NCBI GenBank assembly: GCA_036924285.1
Contig: JAYKYS010000001.1
Coordinates: forward strand, 9,883,501 to 9,947,500
DNA length: 64,000 nucleotides
Reading direction: 5' to 3'
Origin: Asterella californica
Lineage: Eukaryota > Streptophyta > Marchantiopsida > Marchantiales > Aytoniaceae
Shown: positions 10,201-22,000 of the stretch, piece by piece
How positions within the stretch are numbered: position 1 is the stretch's first letter
Layout: every line of letters begins with the position of its first letter
Position numbers and translations under genes: made by a program
Notes under the pieces: model-generated
What the model saw: the letters and a program-made list of their open reading frames with translations, nothing else
Told to the model about the DNA's origin: nothing
The model's database searches: none

Positions 10201-12014
10201 ACAGCTACTCCGTCTTCCGGGATTCTTTCAGTACTTCTTACATAGCCCTCGTCTTCCGAGCTATATCTAAACAATCCTATCTAAGCAAGGCCTCGCATGG
10301 ATTACCAAGAAGACAACCCACCTTGCATTACATCCTACTTCCTATCAGAAGATACAAGATTCGCAAAACGTAGAGTGCATAACAGCGAAGATGGTTGCGG
10401 GCTCCTGCGATGACAGTGACCTCTGGGAAGACACTCGGGACAGTTTTCGATTCAGTGTCTTTCTCGGAAGACCTCCCGAAGTCAGGCTTCCCTTCTCCGG
10501 TCTCACCTGTCTTCTTCTTCCTACGCGCAATCTATCCTCACAACAAACTCAAGACAATTGCACTCTGTTCTTCTGGCTTCTCACCTCTCATACACACCCA
10601 GAAGAAGCTGGCTACTCGATGGGAAGACATGACCCTCGATCATTCTCTCCAGATTCTGTCAGCAAGACTTCTCACGACTCTCTCCTAAGTTTCGGAAGAA
10701 GAAGGAATGGGCTGCTATGGATCGGACAGAAGAGACCCGAAATGGACCCTCACGTCTTCTCGTGCATTTTGCCAGCTCTTCCAGTCTTCTAGTCTCTCTA
10801 GGAAGATGTGGATTTGAGAAGCTTGGAAGACCGGGAGGCACAGGCCTAGTTCCTGACTTCCAACTTCTCGAAATAACAAAAGAACTCACCATGCCACTCA
10901 GGATTCGTACCAAGCCTCTCTTAACACAAAAGCAAAGCAAATCCACTCTTGATAAGAATTGTGTACAGTCGACTTCCGAAGACAGTCAAGCTACTGAAGC
11001 GTCTTCCGAAGATGTTCCAATCTTCCGAAGCGGCTTCTGTTCAAGGTTTCGAGAGTAGAGGGATAGTAGGGTAAGGAAATTGATAGCTGGGATGAGGTAG
11101 GGAAGCTCGAATTGAACTAGAGAAGAATCAAGAAGATGTCTGACAGAAATTGGGCAGCGCTTCCGCGCCCAATGTCTCAATAGGAAAGTAGGGATGGGAG
11201 ATTTGATCGATCAGGCTGCCTGTAAACCACTGGGGAAGCGCGAGGGATACCGAACAAAGGTGAGAAGCAGTGGGGAAGGGAAGAGAACATGGAAAGAACC
11301 TCTACTGTCTTCTGTCGACTTCCCGAGCTGTCTTCGATCCTCCGTGCGCTTCTGGCTCTGGTTCCAGCTCCAACACGACCTCACAAGGCTGCTTCCGCGG
11401 TCAGTTCCTGGCTACGCCTCAATTCCACCATCGATTTCACTCAGCCACCCTCCAATATCAGCTTCCGGGAGCTCACAGAAAACCGTCTTCAGCTCGACAC
11501 TCTTCTGCGCTCAGCAATTCGACTTCGCTTTTCTTCTAGCTTCAAATCGATCCTTACCTCACTCGATTTCACTCCTTGATTTCCTCACTCAAATCAACTC
11601 GCTGCTTGAATCGATCTTCTCGGCCTCCAATCTCTTGATGCGTGAAGCAGGTAGATTTCTATGCTAATGCGCTTCCTGCGCATCTTCCCCGTAGTTTAGG
11701 AGTTTCGACTCTCCTGACCTACCTAATCGATTCGGTGCTACTTGGTAGGTGCACCTACTCCTTACGTGGTTAAGCTTCCATGGTTGCCGTCTTCCGGAAG
11801 ATGCGTGTCTTCCGCCGTCTTCCGTCTTCCGAAGACACCACCGAGAAGATGCTCTTCCGAAGAAGTCAACTTATTATTACAAACAGCTAGTAAGATCGGC
11901 TTCCTGCTAAGGAAGACGTAATCTTAAGTAACAACGCTTCCTCAGTTATACAAACAAGTTATTATTCTAAAAAATTTTAAAAATTCGTGAATCCTGTAAT
12001 TTGTGGGCATCACA
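7217..12014 (-). repeat. R-a long terminal repeat (coding LTR), truncated
   Basis: Its 5' terminus (TGTGATGCCCAC, reverse strand at 12014) matches that of R2 at 39355 (TGTGGTGCCCAC). 10083-12014 (about 1.9 kb) is the stretch upstream of the ORF; 7217-7770 lies downstream of it. About 1 kb of the 3' end, present in R2 and R3, is missing. The non-coding parts are full of GTCTTC/GAAGAC motifs, like the coding part. Confidence 0.65.
7771..10082 (-). pseudogene. LTR-borne coiled-coil protein gene of R-a (broken)
   Basis: I do not recognise a named family; a Gag-like or plant-transposon accessory protein is possible. The start is taken at the ATG at 10082, shared with R2 (37379). About 770 codons follow: an N-terminal domain with LKELGLDFFLWDW, a conserved stretch with FFHIYVQAELAYLG and LCYLYVAMGDLKEDQLAKYG, an acidic Ser/Thr-rich linker, a basic patch (RKMRR), a long Lys/Glu/Ala/Gln coiled coil (about 8810-8300), and an Ala/Glu-rich tail ending at TAG 7771. 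Breaks: TAG at 9816, a further TAG near 9750, TGA near 9066, TAG near 8799, and a frameshift around 8100-8200. Other copies read through most of these positions, so the ancestor was one ORF. Confidence 0.7.
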
Positions 12015-12030
12015 TACGCCCACCCTCACA
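12015..12030 (-). other. Candidate polypurine tract of R-a
   Basis: The minus strand reads GTGAGGGTGGGCGTA immediately before the LTR start at 12014 and 57 bases after the pol stop. Position and purine content fit a plus-strand primer. Confidence 0.5.
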
Positions 12031-12071
12031 TGTTTGTGTCCTCGCAAACATCAGTGCTTCGGCACTTCTAT

Positions 12072-13266
12072 TTACGTCCAGTACTTCTTGACACGCCACT
12101 CATTTACACGAGTGGTCATCAACGTACCGTCCAACTCTTCCAACTGCAAGGAGCCATTGGTGAAGACTTCCAAGACGCGGTAAGGACCCATCCAGCGAAG
12201 ATGGATGGGTCCTTACCAGGGAACTTAAGATGTCGGTTGTCGTAGAGAAGAACCAAGTCCCCATCTACGACGGTCACCTTCTTCAGCTTGCCATCATAGT
12301 TCACCTTACGTTGCGCTTGTACTTCGTACGTCTTCTCCAAAGCTGCATTCCTGTCTTCTTCAGAATCTACAAAGTTTAGAAGACGCTGCTCCTGGCTTTC
12401 CTCTTCTTCCATGCGTTCGGTTACGGCTAACATGTAAGTAGGAACCTCTAACTCGATGGGCACAATGGGTGTCATGTCATAAGTCAGGTAGAAAGGTGTC
12501 TTCTGGGTCGTGACTTTGGGTGAAATTCTGAAAGCCCATAACACAGATGGCAATTTCGTGTCCCAATCATACGTATGTGTTAACAGTTACCTTATTCAGG
12601 ATGTTACACAGAAGACCGTTTGACTTCTCCGTCAGTCCGTTAGCTTTCGGGTTGTATGACGTCGTCTTCCTATGCTTAATCTTGAAGTATTGGGTCACGA
12701 GGGAAATGATCTCATTTAAGAAATGATTACCCCTATCTGACACCAATTCTAGCGGACATCCATACCGAGTGATAATGTTGTGCCAGAGGAACCTGACGAC
12801 CACGGCGGCGTCGTTCTTTCTTGTTGCTTCGTCTTCCACTCTCTTGGTAGCATAGTCGGTAGCTATCAGGATATACCGTGCTCGTGTTCTTCTAGCCACC
12901 GGGGCAATAGGTCCAACAAAGTCGATCCCCCACTTTTCAAAACGAGCAAGCGGAAGAATGGGAGTAAGAGACCACCTAGTAGTAGCTGTTGGTCTTCCCA
13001 TCCTCTAGAACGCATCGCATTTCCTGATCTCCTGAAAAGTGTCTCTGTACATGGTCGGCCACCAGTATCCTGCGTCCAACATCTTCTTCATTGTGGTCTT
13101 TAGCCCGTAGTGACCCCCAGCATCTTCGTAGTGAAGATCTGTGATCACTGGTTTAATCTCTGAATGCTCAAGGCATCTCTTTAGCTTCTCGTCATGTCCC
13201 TTCTGAAACAAGATACCCTGAAAGATGACGTAAGGACCTGCCTTGTGTAAGAAGACAGCCTTCTGC
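12072..13266 (-). pseudogene. pol: Integrase end of R-family pol (5' truncated, broken)
   Basis: The minus-strand reading gives a Ty3-type integrase. The zinc module begins near 13150 (HYEDAGGHYG) and ends in a damaged Cys pair with an in-frame TAG (about 13005-13015). The core shows WGIDFVGP (first Asp), LVSDRG (second Asp) and NGLTEKSNG (Glu). The frame breaks again near 12560. A C-terminal GPYRVLEVF-like module follows after a frameshift near 12190, and the product ends at TAA 12072-12074. Upstream domains were removed by D-minus at 13269. Because it sits directly before the LTR start at 12014, it is best assigned to the R family. It differs clearly from the A/B and D/E integrases. Confidence 0.8.
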
Positions 13267-13268
13267 TC

Positions 13269-14068
13269 TGTAAGCCGGCCTGTCTCTCACCCAGGGGTAC
13301 CTCAGATGACTAGGATTACTAGTGCACCTTAATTACAAAGATTCTATCATACCCATGCTCACTTCACTCAACACTCTGACCCGTATGGTCACATCGGTCC
13401 CTCTAATAGCGTTCCTGCAAACAAGTTCTAACCCCGCCCTCCACATTGCATCACATAGTACTCAAGGACTCCCAAGGTCTCCAATGCTCACTTTACTTAT
13501 AGACAGGAAAATGAGAGTGTCTTCCACCTTCTCAACTCCTCCTTATATACTCTACAACTTCTTACCGTGGTAACTTTTACTAAGTTACGTTACCTCATGG
13601 TAAGTGCGCAATCCAAAATAGTAAAACTTCTAAAGGCTACTAAGCTTTTAAGAATAGCACACACATTACTTGTTCTACTTTACAAAAGTAAGAGATTCTC
13701 CTACTTTAGCTTTTGTAAAGTGTTAACTTTCCACGCTATCCAGTCGAAAGACGACAACACACTAATACGTCTTTTGAGGAGCATCTTTAGATCTTTGTGC
13801 ATGACTTTTCATCATGCATCCAATCAGCGATGGTCAACAAAGTTACATACTTTTGGAAAGCATATTTAGAGCTCCGCACTTGTCCTATAGTGCCATAGTG
13901 GAACCTCTAATAGTTTCCTCAACTTAGTTATAACTATCTCAACTAGTTATGATTACTTTTGATCACTCTAAATTTAGATCTTCAAACTAGAGTAACCTTT
14001 AAGATAGTCATACCTAATGAAATGTATATAAGCATACACACAAATAATGAGATACTTGTGGTGTGACA
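13269..14068 (-). repeat. LTR of D-minus
   Basis: On the minus strand it runs from TGTCACACC (14068) to GGCTTACA (13269), 800 bp, with TG...CA ends. It is the same length as the D-plus LTR (29653-30452), and the two short ORF shadows inside it translate identically in both. The terminal region resembles the E LTR (shared GTGAGAGACAGGCC near the end), so D and E are related families. Confidence 0.9.
13541..13549 (-). promoter_or_regulatory. TATA box in the D-minus LTR
   Basis: The minus strand reads TATATAAGG, placed as expected for the U3/R border; its twin is at 30172-30180 in D-plus. Confidence 0.6.
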
Positions 14069-14081
14069 TTTACCCCCAGAC
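14069..14081 (-). other. Polypurine tract of D-minus
   Basis: The minus strand reads GTCTGGGGGTAAA between the pol stop and the LTR start. The same tract precedes the D-plus LTR at 29640-29652. Confidence 0.8.
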
Positions 14082-17000
14082 TTAATTTTCACTCCGTCCT
14101 CGGAGTGAAGTATCACGTTGATGGAACTTCTTTAGCTTGTCGTGGTTCACTCGGTCGAAGAACGTACCACTCCTTTCTTGAAGATCGTAGGTGCCATTAC
14201 TCCACACTTTGGAGATGATGAAAGGTCCAAAATATCGACGTAAGAACTTCTTTTGAACTCGCTTGTGTCTAATAGCATCCCATAGCATCACCCACTCACC
14301 TTTTTGAAATGGCTGTAACTTCGTTTTGTTCTTCGCCAAGCGCTTGTCGTAGCTCTTCTTCTGTTGTAGCTGGGCCATCTCAGTTCGTTGAGCTGCATCG
14401 TCTCTATTCTCCTCCAGCTCCAACAAAGTTTCTCTCCTCTCTTTCTCAGCTATTTGACCACCCTTTCTCTTCAATCCAGCTTGTAAGGTCTGAAAGGTGG
14501 TTAGGTCGAACTGGATTGGTAATCTGGATTCCAACCCATACACCATCTTGAAAGGTGAATATCCCGTAGACGTCTTCACTGTTGTTCGATACTCCCATAG
14601 AACCGCATGAAGACGCTTGTCCCAGTTGTGTTTGGCCCCTTCCATGTCAGCATCCTTTGCTAACATCTGACACAAGGTAAAGTTTGTCCTCTCTACCAAA
14701 CCGTTTGAACTAGGTTTATATGAAGTAGTAACTCTCTGAGAAATGGAGAAGTGGTTGCACATAGCAGTAGTCATACCACTCACAAATTCTCGACCCCTAT
14801 CAGAAACTAACTCCAAAGGACATCCAAACCTAGTTATGATCCGTTCGTACAGAAATCTACCCACCTCAACTTCTCCAATAGTTACAAGAGGTCTAGCTTC
14901 TACCCACTTCGTAAGATAATCTGTGGCTACAACAATATACTTATTGTTGCGAGGGGTGCGATTCAAAGGCCCAACAAAATCTATTCTCCATTTCTCGAAA
15001 GGTCCAAGAACCGGAATAGATCTAAGAGGAGTGGAAACACTAGATTTGATAGCGAAAGCTTGACAAACATCACAAGTTCTACAATACGTCAAACAATCTC
15101 TAAACATCCCCCTCCAGTGATATCCCGCGTCGAGTATCTTATGAGCCGTCAACTTGCCTACAAAATGTCCTCCACATACTAGACCGTCATGGAATTCTTC
15201 CATGAGTCGTAGAGATTCCTCCTTGCTCGCAGCTCTTCTCAGGACCCCATCAACTCCTTCACGGAATAACACACCTTCCACCACCGAGTAAGGTTGACTT
15301 CGTTTCACCAATGCCTTCTTCTCTCTAGTCCGCATCCCATCTGGATAGACACCTTCCGTAACAAAATCCCAAATTTCTTGATATTCTATTGGGATAATAG
15401 AGTTGCTCAAGACCATCAAATCTTCGTCAGGAAAGGTGTCATCCACCGGTTCCTCTCCATCGCCATCGTAAGCTCTAGATAACAAATCTGCATTCGCGTG
15501 TTTCTTCCCTGGTCGATCACAGGTCTCATAGTCGTACTCTGACAATAAGAGCTTCCACCTTGCTAATCGTCCTTCGACCATAGGTTTATTGAAGATGTAC
15601 TTCAATGCCTTATGATCTGTAACGATAGTGAACTTGCCTCCTATGAGATAATGTCGAAATTTTCTCAAAGCATAGATCACTGCTAATCCTTCTCTCTCTG
15701 TCACTGAATAATTTCTCTCTGCCTTGACCATTTGCCGACTAGCATATGCAATAGGATGATCTCTACCTTCAACATCATACTGACTTAAAGTACATCCTAC
15801 TGCTATATTTGAAGCATCCGTATATAGAATAAACTGTTTATTCCAATCGGGCTTAACCAAGATCGGAGCTGAAGTAAGAGCTTTCTTCAGTTCCTCAAAG
15901 GCGGCTAGAGCTTCTTCATCTCCTAAAATCAACACGTAATCTACTCCCTTCTTCAGATATACAGTCAAAGCATACGCTTTATGTGAGAACGAGAGTATAA
16001 ACCTTCGATAATACCCCACCATACCTAAAAACTGTCGTAGCTTAGTGAGCGTACTAGGAAAAGGGAGCTCTAAGATCTTCTGCACCTTCTCTGGATCAAC
16101 GGCAATGCCGTCCTTGGATATGATATGACCCAAGAGTAACCCTTCCTCACACCCAAAAATACATTTCTCCGGATTGAGAGATGCATTTGCTACATCTAAA
16201 CATTCTAAGAGCTTCACAAGGTGCTCAAAATGCTTCTCCTTACTCCCGTAAACACAAAAGTCATCTATAAAATCTCTCACAAACTTTCCTAAGAAAGGTT
16301 CGAACACTTTGTTCATAAACCTTTGAAACGTCGCAGGAGCATTACACAGACCAAATGGCATGACTCGAAATGCAAACGTACCCCACGGAGTAGTGAAAGT
16401 GGTCAGGTGTTGATGTTTTGGTGCAATTTTGATCTGGTTATATCCGCTATAACCATCTCCAAAGCTGTACCATTCGTTTCCCGCCACTTCTTCCAAGATC
16501 TCGTCGATGAAAGGTAGAGGATAATAATCCTTCTTTGTGACCGCATTGAGCTTCTTGTAATCAACACACACCCTCAATTTGCCATTTTTCTTCTTTACGA
16601 TCACAATGGGTGATACCCATTCAGAATGCTCCACCTCGTAAATGAACCCAGCAGTGTGCAGCTTCTCGATCTCTTCTTTTACCAGATCTGCAATTGGAGG
16701 ACTCACTCTTCGTTGCTTCTGTCGCACCGGTTTGACTTCCTTCTCTAACTCGATACGGTGTTGCTCCAGTGTGACCTCCCTCAAATCCTTGTAACTAAAT
16801 GCAAATACATGAATGTATTTGCGAAAGATCTCTTCGAAACAACTCTTCTCCTCTTTAGTAACCTTCGATCCATAACGTAAGGTGGCAATTCTTCTCTCTA
16901 CCTCCTCGGGAGTCAACGGTTCTTTGTCTCTATCTCTTTGCACTTCCGGAGAAGGGAAAAGATCCACTACGTTCACACCCACATTTCGTTCTTCTCTCTC

Positions 17001-17184
17001 CTCTTCTGACGATGTATTTTCAGATTCTGAATCTGAAGAATTGGTACCTACATCAGAAGTAGTATCGACAACTTCTGACTCCCAGTAGTCCGATGTGGGT
17101 CGATCCGATTCCGACGTCCCAACTTGATCTCCGAGCAATGGAACTTTGATCCGGTGGTGATTTGGTCCGATGCGTAAATAACCT
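14082..17184 (-). CDS. pol: Pol of D-minus: RT, RNase H, integrase (5' partial)
   Basis: Uninterrupted frame of about 1034 codons up to the junction. The first residues of the open frame beyond 17184 come from antisense B1 gag and are not part of pol. After an acidic Ser/Glu-rich linker comes RT (KLRVCVDYKKLN, FGLCNAPATFQRF, catalytic FIDDF), RNase H (LYTDASNIAVGCTLSQ, TDHKALKYIF), and integrase with a His/Cys module (CRTCDVCQ), Asp in WRIDFVGP and LVSDRG, and Glu in NGLVERT. A GPY/F-like module (RRYFGPFIISKVW) closes the protein. Domain style resembles plant Tat/Athila-type elements. WRIDF has Arg where D-plus has Gly. The protease and gag parts are missing. Confidence 0.92.
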
Positions 17185-19077
17185 TCTGATTGGAGGAGAG
17201 TAGAAGAAGCAGTATCCACCCTTGCTAGACAACGTCGTGGTAGGATGGTACTGCAGCCAGAGACCTTGCCAGAGCAGAGAGTAGCTCCTCATGTTCCTGT
17301 AGCTCCTCCTACAATACTTCAAGCACCTATTGTGATTCCTCAAGCACCTATAGTGGTTCCCCAAGTGGTTCCTCAAGCGCCTGCAGTACCTATCCCAGCA
17401 CAGAGAGGACCTAGACAGCAGCAGCGACCTGTTGAGAACCGAAATCAACATAACTTGATAGAAGAACTTACTCAACAGTTGAGAGATTTGAGGGTTGAGA
17501 TGGCAGACTTGAGGAGAGATCAACGACCTGTTGCACCAGGTGCTCGACCTGTAGGAGGAACCTTTACCAGGAGATGTATTTGGTGCGATAGTCCAGATCA
17601 TCTCAGAGGAGACTGTCAAGACTTGGCGGTTGCCTTGCGAGAGGGCGTAGTCAACTATCAGAACAACAGGTTGTATCTAACCGCCACTGGACAGCCTCTG
17701 AACACATATTTTGGAAGAGGAGGAATGAGGAGTTCTCTTCTAGCACTTACTGGTGCGAATACTACAGCGATGACTGCGGGTTCTGCGGAGGCTGATGTAT
17801 ATACTGGGAGAGTTGAGGTGCGCTCTAATCCAACTATGGTTGAGCAGGCTATTGAGGTTCCGGTCGAAATGATGAAGAGAGGTGCTGAGAGCATTAGGAG
17901 AGCTACTGGATGGAGAGACCCAGTAGATGCAACTTCTATTCGAACGTTTTTAGAGACGAGTGGTGAACAAGATGCCATGATCGAAGACAAAAGAAGACGG
18001 GATGCTTCTGACTTAGATGCAGGAGTACCAGAAGATAGTGACCGTCGGAGGGTTACAAGGAGGAGAGCAGCTGAACCGTCACCATCTGTACCAGCTGGAA
18101 GATTTCCTGCTGCAGAGGATATACCTTCTACCTCTACAGCTCCACCACCTGTAGTGGATCCTATGGAAGGTGTGCAGGATTTGCCACAAGAGACTACTGC
18201 TACAGATAGAGTACGAGGAAAGAGGTTTACAGCACAGGAGAAAGGGAAAGCTCCAGCTTACAAGTTAGGGGCAGACATCGAAACAACAACAGACTTGCGT
18301 GCTGTTCTAGAGCAACTCATTTTGGATGCTAGAGTTGAGTTTACTCTTCGTGAAGTGCTTGGTATCGCAAAGAGAGAGTTTCATGAGTTGATAATAGACA
18401 TCATGAAGAGAAAGAGACAGGTATTGACTGAACAATTAAGTAGTCAGATGGTTGGAGCAGTAGATGCTATTGGTGTTGATCAGTTCGGAGATGATAAGTA
18501 TGAGGCATGGGTTGCTGGTCCTGCTGTTATTGAGAATGAAGATGAAGAGTTTGAAGAGGATGGGTCAGGCGCAGACAGCGATTTCAAGGAGAAGCACTGG
18601 GCAAGAGCGACAACAGAGACGCAAGTTCGGCTTGGAGGACTTTCTGAGCCAGTACCTGCACTTGTGGAGCACGGATCGGAGATCAACATCATTTCCAAGG
18701 AGGTGTATGAAAAGGGACAGTGGCCAATCGAAAGGAATCATGGTTGGGTGCTTCGAGCTGCAAATAACCAAAAGGGTGAGTTATATGGAGCTTGTCCCAA
18801 TATGCGTGTAAGGATTGGGGATGTAGAGGTTGATCAGCATTTCTTTGTACAGTCATCTGCCTCCTATCCTGTCATACTGGGCCAACCATACATCACCGCT
18901 GTTCGGATGGAGACAAAGGTGATGAACGATGGGTCTCATTATGCTAGAGTTCGGAGTCCTGATGACAAGTACTCAGTACAGTTTTTGACGGTTCGTTCAA
19001 GACATGAGCGGAACAGACAAACCCTTAGAGATTCTCAGACGAAGAGATGTAAGGTTTTTCGCAATCCACTCCTGTAG
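17185..19077 (+). CDS. gag: Gag-protease of B1 (5' partial)
   Basis: The frame is open from the truncation to TAG 19075-19077. It carries a Pro/Val/Gln linker with repeated APIVVPQ-like units, a CX2CX4HX4C zinc knuckle (CIWCDSPDHLRGDC, near 17574-17615), a conserved Arg/Pro-rich middle, and a protease segment with LVEHGSEIN. Here Glu replaces the catalytic Asp found in A1 (LVDHGSEIN), so the protease of this copy is likely dead even though the ORF is open. B2 keeps Asp at this position. Confidence 0.85.
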   Translation, partial: SDWRRVEEAVSTLARQRRGRMVLQPETLPEQRVAPHVPVAPPTILQAPIVIPQAPIVVPQVVPQAPAVPIPAQRGPRQQQRPVENRNQHNLIEELTQQLRDLRVEMADLRRDQRPVAPGARPVGGTFTRRCIWCDSPDHLRGDCQDLAVALREGVVNYQNNRLYLTATGQPLNTYFGRGGMRSSLLALTGANTTAMTAGSAEADVYTGRVEVRSNPTMVEQAIEVPVEMMKRGAESIRRATGWRDPVDATSIRTFLETSGEQDAMIEDKRRRDASDLDAGVPEDSDRRRVTRRRAAEPSPSVPAGRFPAAEDIPSTSTAPPPVVDPMEGVQDLPQETTATDRVRGKRFTAQEKGKAPAYKLGADIETTTDLRAVLEQLILDARVEFTLREVLGIAKREFHELIIDIMKRKRQVLTEQLSSQMVGAVDAIGVDQFGDDKYEAWVAGPAVIENEDEEFEEDGSGADSDFKEKHWARATTETQVRLGGLSEPVPALVEHGSEINIISKEVYEKGQWPIERNHGWVLRAANNQKGELYGACPNMRVRIGDVEVDQHFFVQSSASYPVILGQPYITAVRMETKVMNDGSHYARVRSPDDKYSVQFLTVRSRHERNRQTLRDSQTKRCKVFRNPLL

Positions 19078-22000
19078 ACAGAGGTGTAGAACCTACTGTT
19101 GAGGTCCCGTCAGAGTTGGAAGCGAGACATGTACAAAGGTCTGGATACATGTGTGGTGTACAGAGTTGGCAGTCTGGATTGCTGATGTTTGAGACAGATG
19201 GGTGGAGCCGATTTACAAGAGTTGAAGATATGGAGGAAAATACAAAAAGATGGATGGTGAAACAAGTATCATGGTTGTGGAGTGTAGGAGTTCTATCTGA
19301 AGACGAAGTGGTTTCTGGTTTGTTTGAAGAGTTTATGTCTGTACAGTCAGCTGTTGGTTGGTTAGACAATGTGAGTAGATTGATGGAGGGGAAAAATAGT
19401 GTGGTGGTGAGATTGCTACACTCTCGATGCATATATAAGGAGATTGCTACATACCTGCAGTTCTTTCCTCATCCGATGCAGAATAATGAAGGGAGAGAAG
19501 CAGGTTGTTGGTGTGCACTCCCTCAGGAAGCAGACGTCCATGCGAAGTACAAATCTGTACTGAGAAAGGTAAGACCGGTAGCAGCTCAACTACCTGCTAA
19601 CTCCCAGCAGCAAGTACAGTTAGTGGGGACTGAACCTATATTGCGTGATCATAGACGAGTAGGGCACCAGTTTACTGAGGAGACATTGAAGGAGCTCCAG
19701 ATAGGAGGGGGTGATTTCTTGACTGAGGTCGAGAAGACAGTGTTTGAACATATGATAGTGAAGCATGGTAAAGCATTCTCTTTTTCACCAGAGGAGATAG
19801 GTTGTGTGGACCCAAAGGTTATAACGCCTATGGTTATATTTACAATCCCTCATGTGCCTTGGGATCTGAAACCAATCCCAGTTCCTCGTGCTTTGTTGCC
19901 TAAACTCATCGAGTTGTTGAAAGAGAAGGTACAGATGGGGATACTTGAGCCGTCCATGGGACCATATTCTAGCAGATGGTTCACTGTACCCAAGAAGTCA
20001 GGAGCTTTGCGTTTTATTCAAGACCTACAGCCTGCGAATAACGTAACCATTCATAACGTTGGGACGGGCCCTATGATTGAAGAGGTAGCAGAGGCATTTG
20101 CAGGGAGAGCTATCTATTCAATAGGAGATCTATATTCTGGTTATGATCAGTTCCAGCTGGCTGTGGAGAGTAGAGATTTAACTACTATGCGTACGTCCCT
20201 GGGATTGATGCGGATGTGTACTCTTCCACAAGGAGCAACGAACTCGGTGGCTCATATGCAGAATGCGATGCACAAGGTACTAAGGGAGTTTGTGCCTGAT
20301 GTTACCATTCTATTTCTAGATGATATTCCTATAAAGGGCTGCGCGATTGAAGACAAGGATGAAGCAATACTTGCGAGTGGGTGTAGAAGGTTTGTTGCGG
20401 ATCATATCAGGGATGTAGAACGTATCTTGACTCGCTTGGAGGAGCATCTCACCCTGTCGGGAGCTAAGTCCAAGTTTGGTGTGTCTGAGATTTTAGTGGT
20501 TGGACATCTGTGTGGAGCTTTTGGAAGGCGACCAAACCCCGAGAAGGTTGAAGCCATAGCTAGGATGGCAGACTGTAGGAATATCACAGAGGTTCGACGT
20601 TTTCTAGGTGCTTGCGTATTTTATCGTTTATCCATTCCTCATTATGCTCATGTTGCTGAGCCTTTGTATGCATTATTGAGGAAGGGTAAGCGGTTTGTAT
20701 GGACCTCAGTCCATCGAGAAGCTATGAATAGGTTGAAGGAGGCTCTACAGTCTCCACTTGTTCTGAGAAGAGTAGACTACGGGTGTGGGAGACCTGTCAT
20801 TGTCATAGTAGATACTAGTCCAAAGGCGATTGGTTGGGCGATAGGTCAAGATGATGCGGATGGTATGCGGCTTATCTCCAGGTTTGGAGCTAGGATCTTG
20901 ACAGACAGGCAACGAGATTATCCTCAGGTGAAGCGTGAGTTGTGGGGAGCGTGACAGCAATGAAGACAGATCGTGAGTTTCTGATTGGTGCTCATGTAGT
21001 CCTGGAAACGGATTGTCTACCTCTACTAGGCATGATATCCAACTGTACCACGCCAGACATAGCAATGTTACGTTGGATTGCCTATATTAGAAGCTTGAAT
21101 CCAGAGCTGAAGCATATAAAAGGAAAGGAGAATATGGTTGCAGATATGTTGTCAAGGGCTCGATTCGTGGATGAGGATGTCATGATTTCAGAAGCTGAGG
21201 AAGAAGAGAGACAGGATGCTCAGTGTCAGGTTAATCGACGGGCTACAAACTTGGAGCCGTTGATGTTTAGAGAGGAGCTTTACACAGGTAGACTTCGTGA
21301 CATAGGATATTATCTGAGCTTGTTGGAGAGGCAGGAGGGATGGAGCAAAGTAGAGTTCAGGGAGCATAAGAAAACAAGCTTACAACTATCTTCTGCATGA
21401 TGGGTATCTTTGGAGACGACCACAGAGGAGAGATGGGATGTTCATACGGGTAGTGGACGATCAAGAGACTAAGCAGCAACTAATGAAGGAGTTCCATGAT
21501 ACCTTATGGGCCGGACATCGAGGGATTTGGGCTACCTACACCAAGTTGAAGGAGAGGTACTGGTGGAAAGGTCTGTATCAGGATGTGGTGAACTACGTCA
21601 GCTCCTGCTTGCATTGTCAGTTCTATTCAAAGATGCGGTTTAGGGATGGTCTCGTGCCAACTTATCCGCCTTGCATTCACTTTCAGTGGGTTCTCGACTT
21701 AGTGGTGATGCCTCTGGGGTTATGGGGCATGCGATATTTGGTTCTGGCTCGTGAGGATCTCTCCAACTTTGTAGAAGGGCGAGCTTTGAGGACGAAGACC
21801 ACAGAGGGGATATGTAAGTTTGTTCTTGAAGATATTATCTGTAGGTATGGGTCTGTAGGAAGGCTACGGGCAGATAGAGGAGAACTACGGGGTACGGAAG
21901 CGAAAGAGTTTTTTGCTCGATATGGTGTGAAGCTCAAGCTTACCACTGCGATGAATCCAGAGGGGATTGGCAAGAGCGAGCGAGGACATCCATCGATAGT

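Larger units (their letters stand above)
7217..13268 (-). mobile_element. R-family Ty3/gypsy element R-a: end of pol plus truncated coding 3' LTR
   Basis: Read on the minus strand: an integrase-bearing pol fragment (13266 to 12072), a purine-rich tract, then the LTR start TGTGATGCCCAC at 12014, running through a coiled-coil gene to a truncation at 7217. The order pol, polypurine tract, LTR is what a 3' LTR should show, and it places the coiled-coil gene inside the LTR. The right end is cut by the D-minus LTR at 13269. Confidence 0.75.
13269..17184 (-). mobile_element. D-minus: Ty3/gypsy pol and 3' LTR, left arm of an inverted pair
   Basis: It contains an 800-bp LTR (13269-14068), a polypurine tract and pol. 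It stops at 17184 inside pol, where 5'-truncated B1 begins in the opposite direction. It is the near-identical inverted counterpart of D-plus (25253-28322 joined to 29607-30452); both total 3916 bp. No gag, PBS or second LTR is present. Confidence 0.92.

Noticed and set aside
12119..12553. A separate host gene downstream of R-a
   Set aside because: It continues the integrase frame as a GPY/F-like C-terminal module and ends 57 bases before the LTR, so it is retroelement pol.
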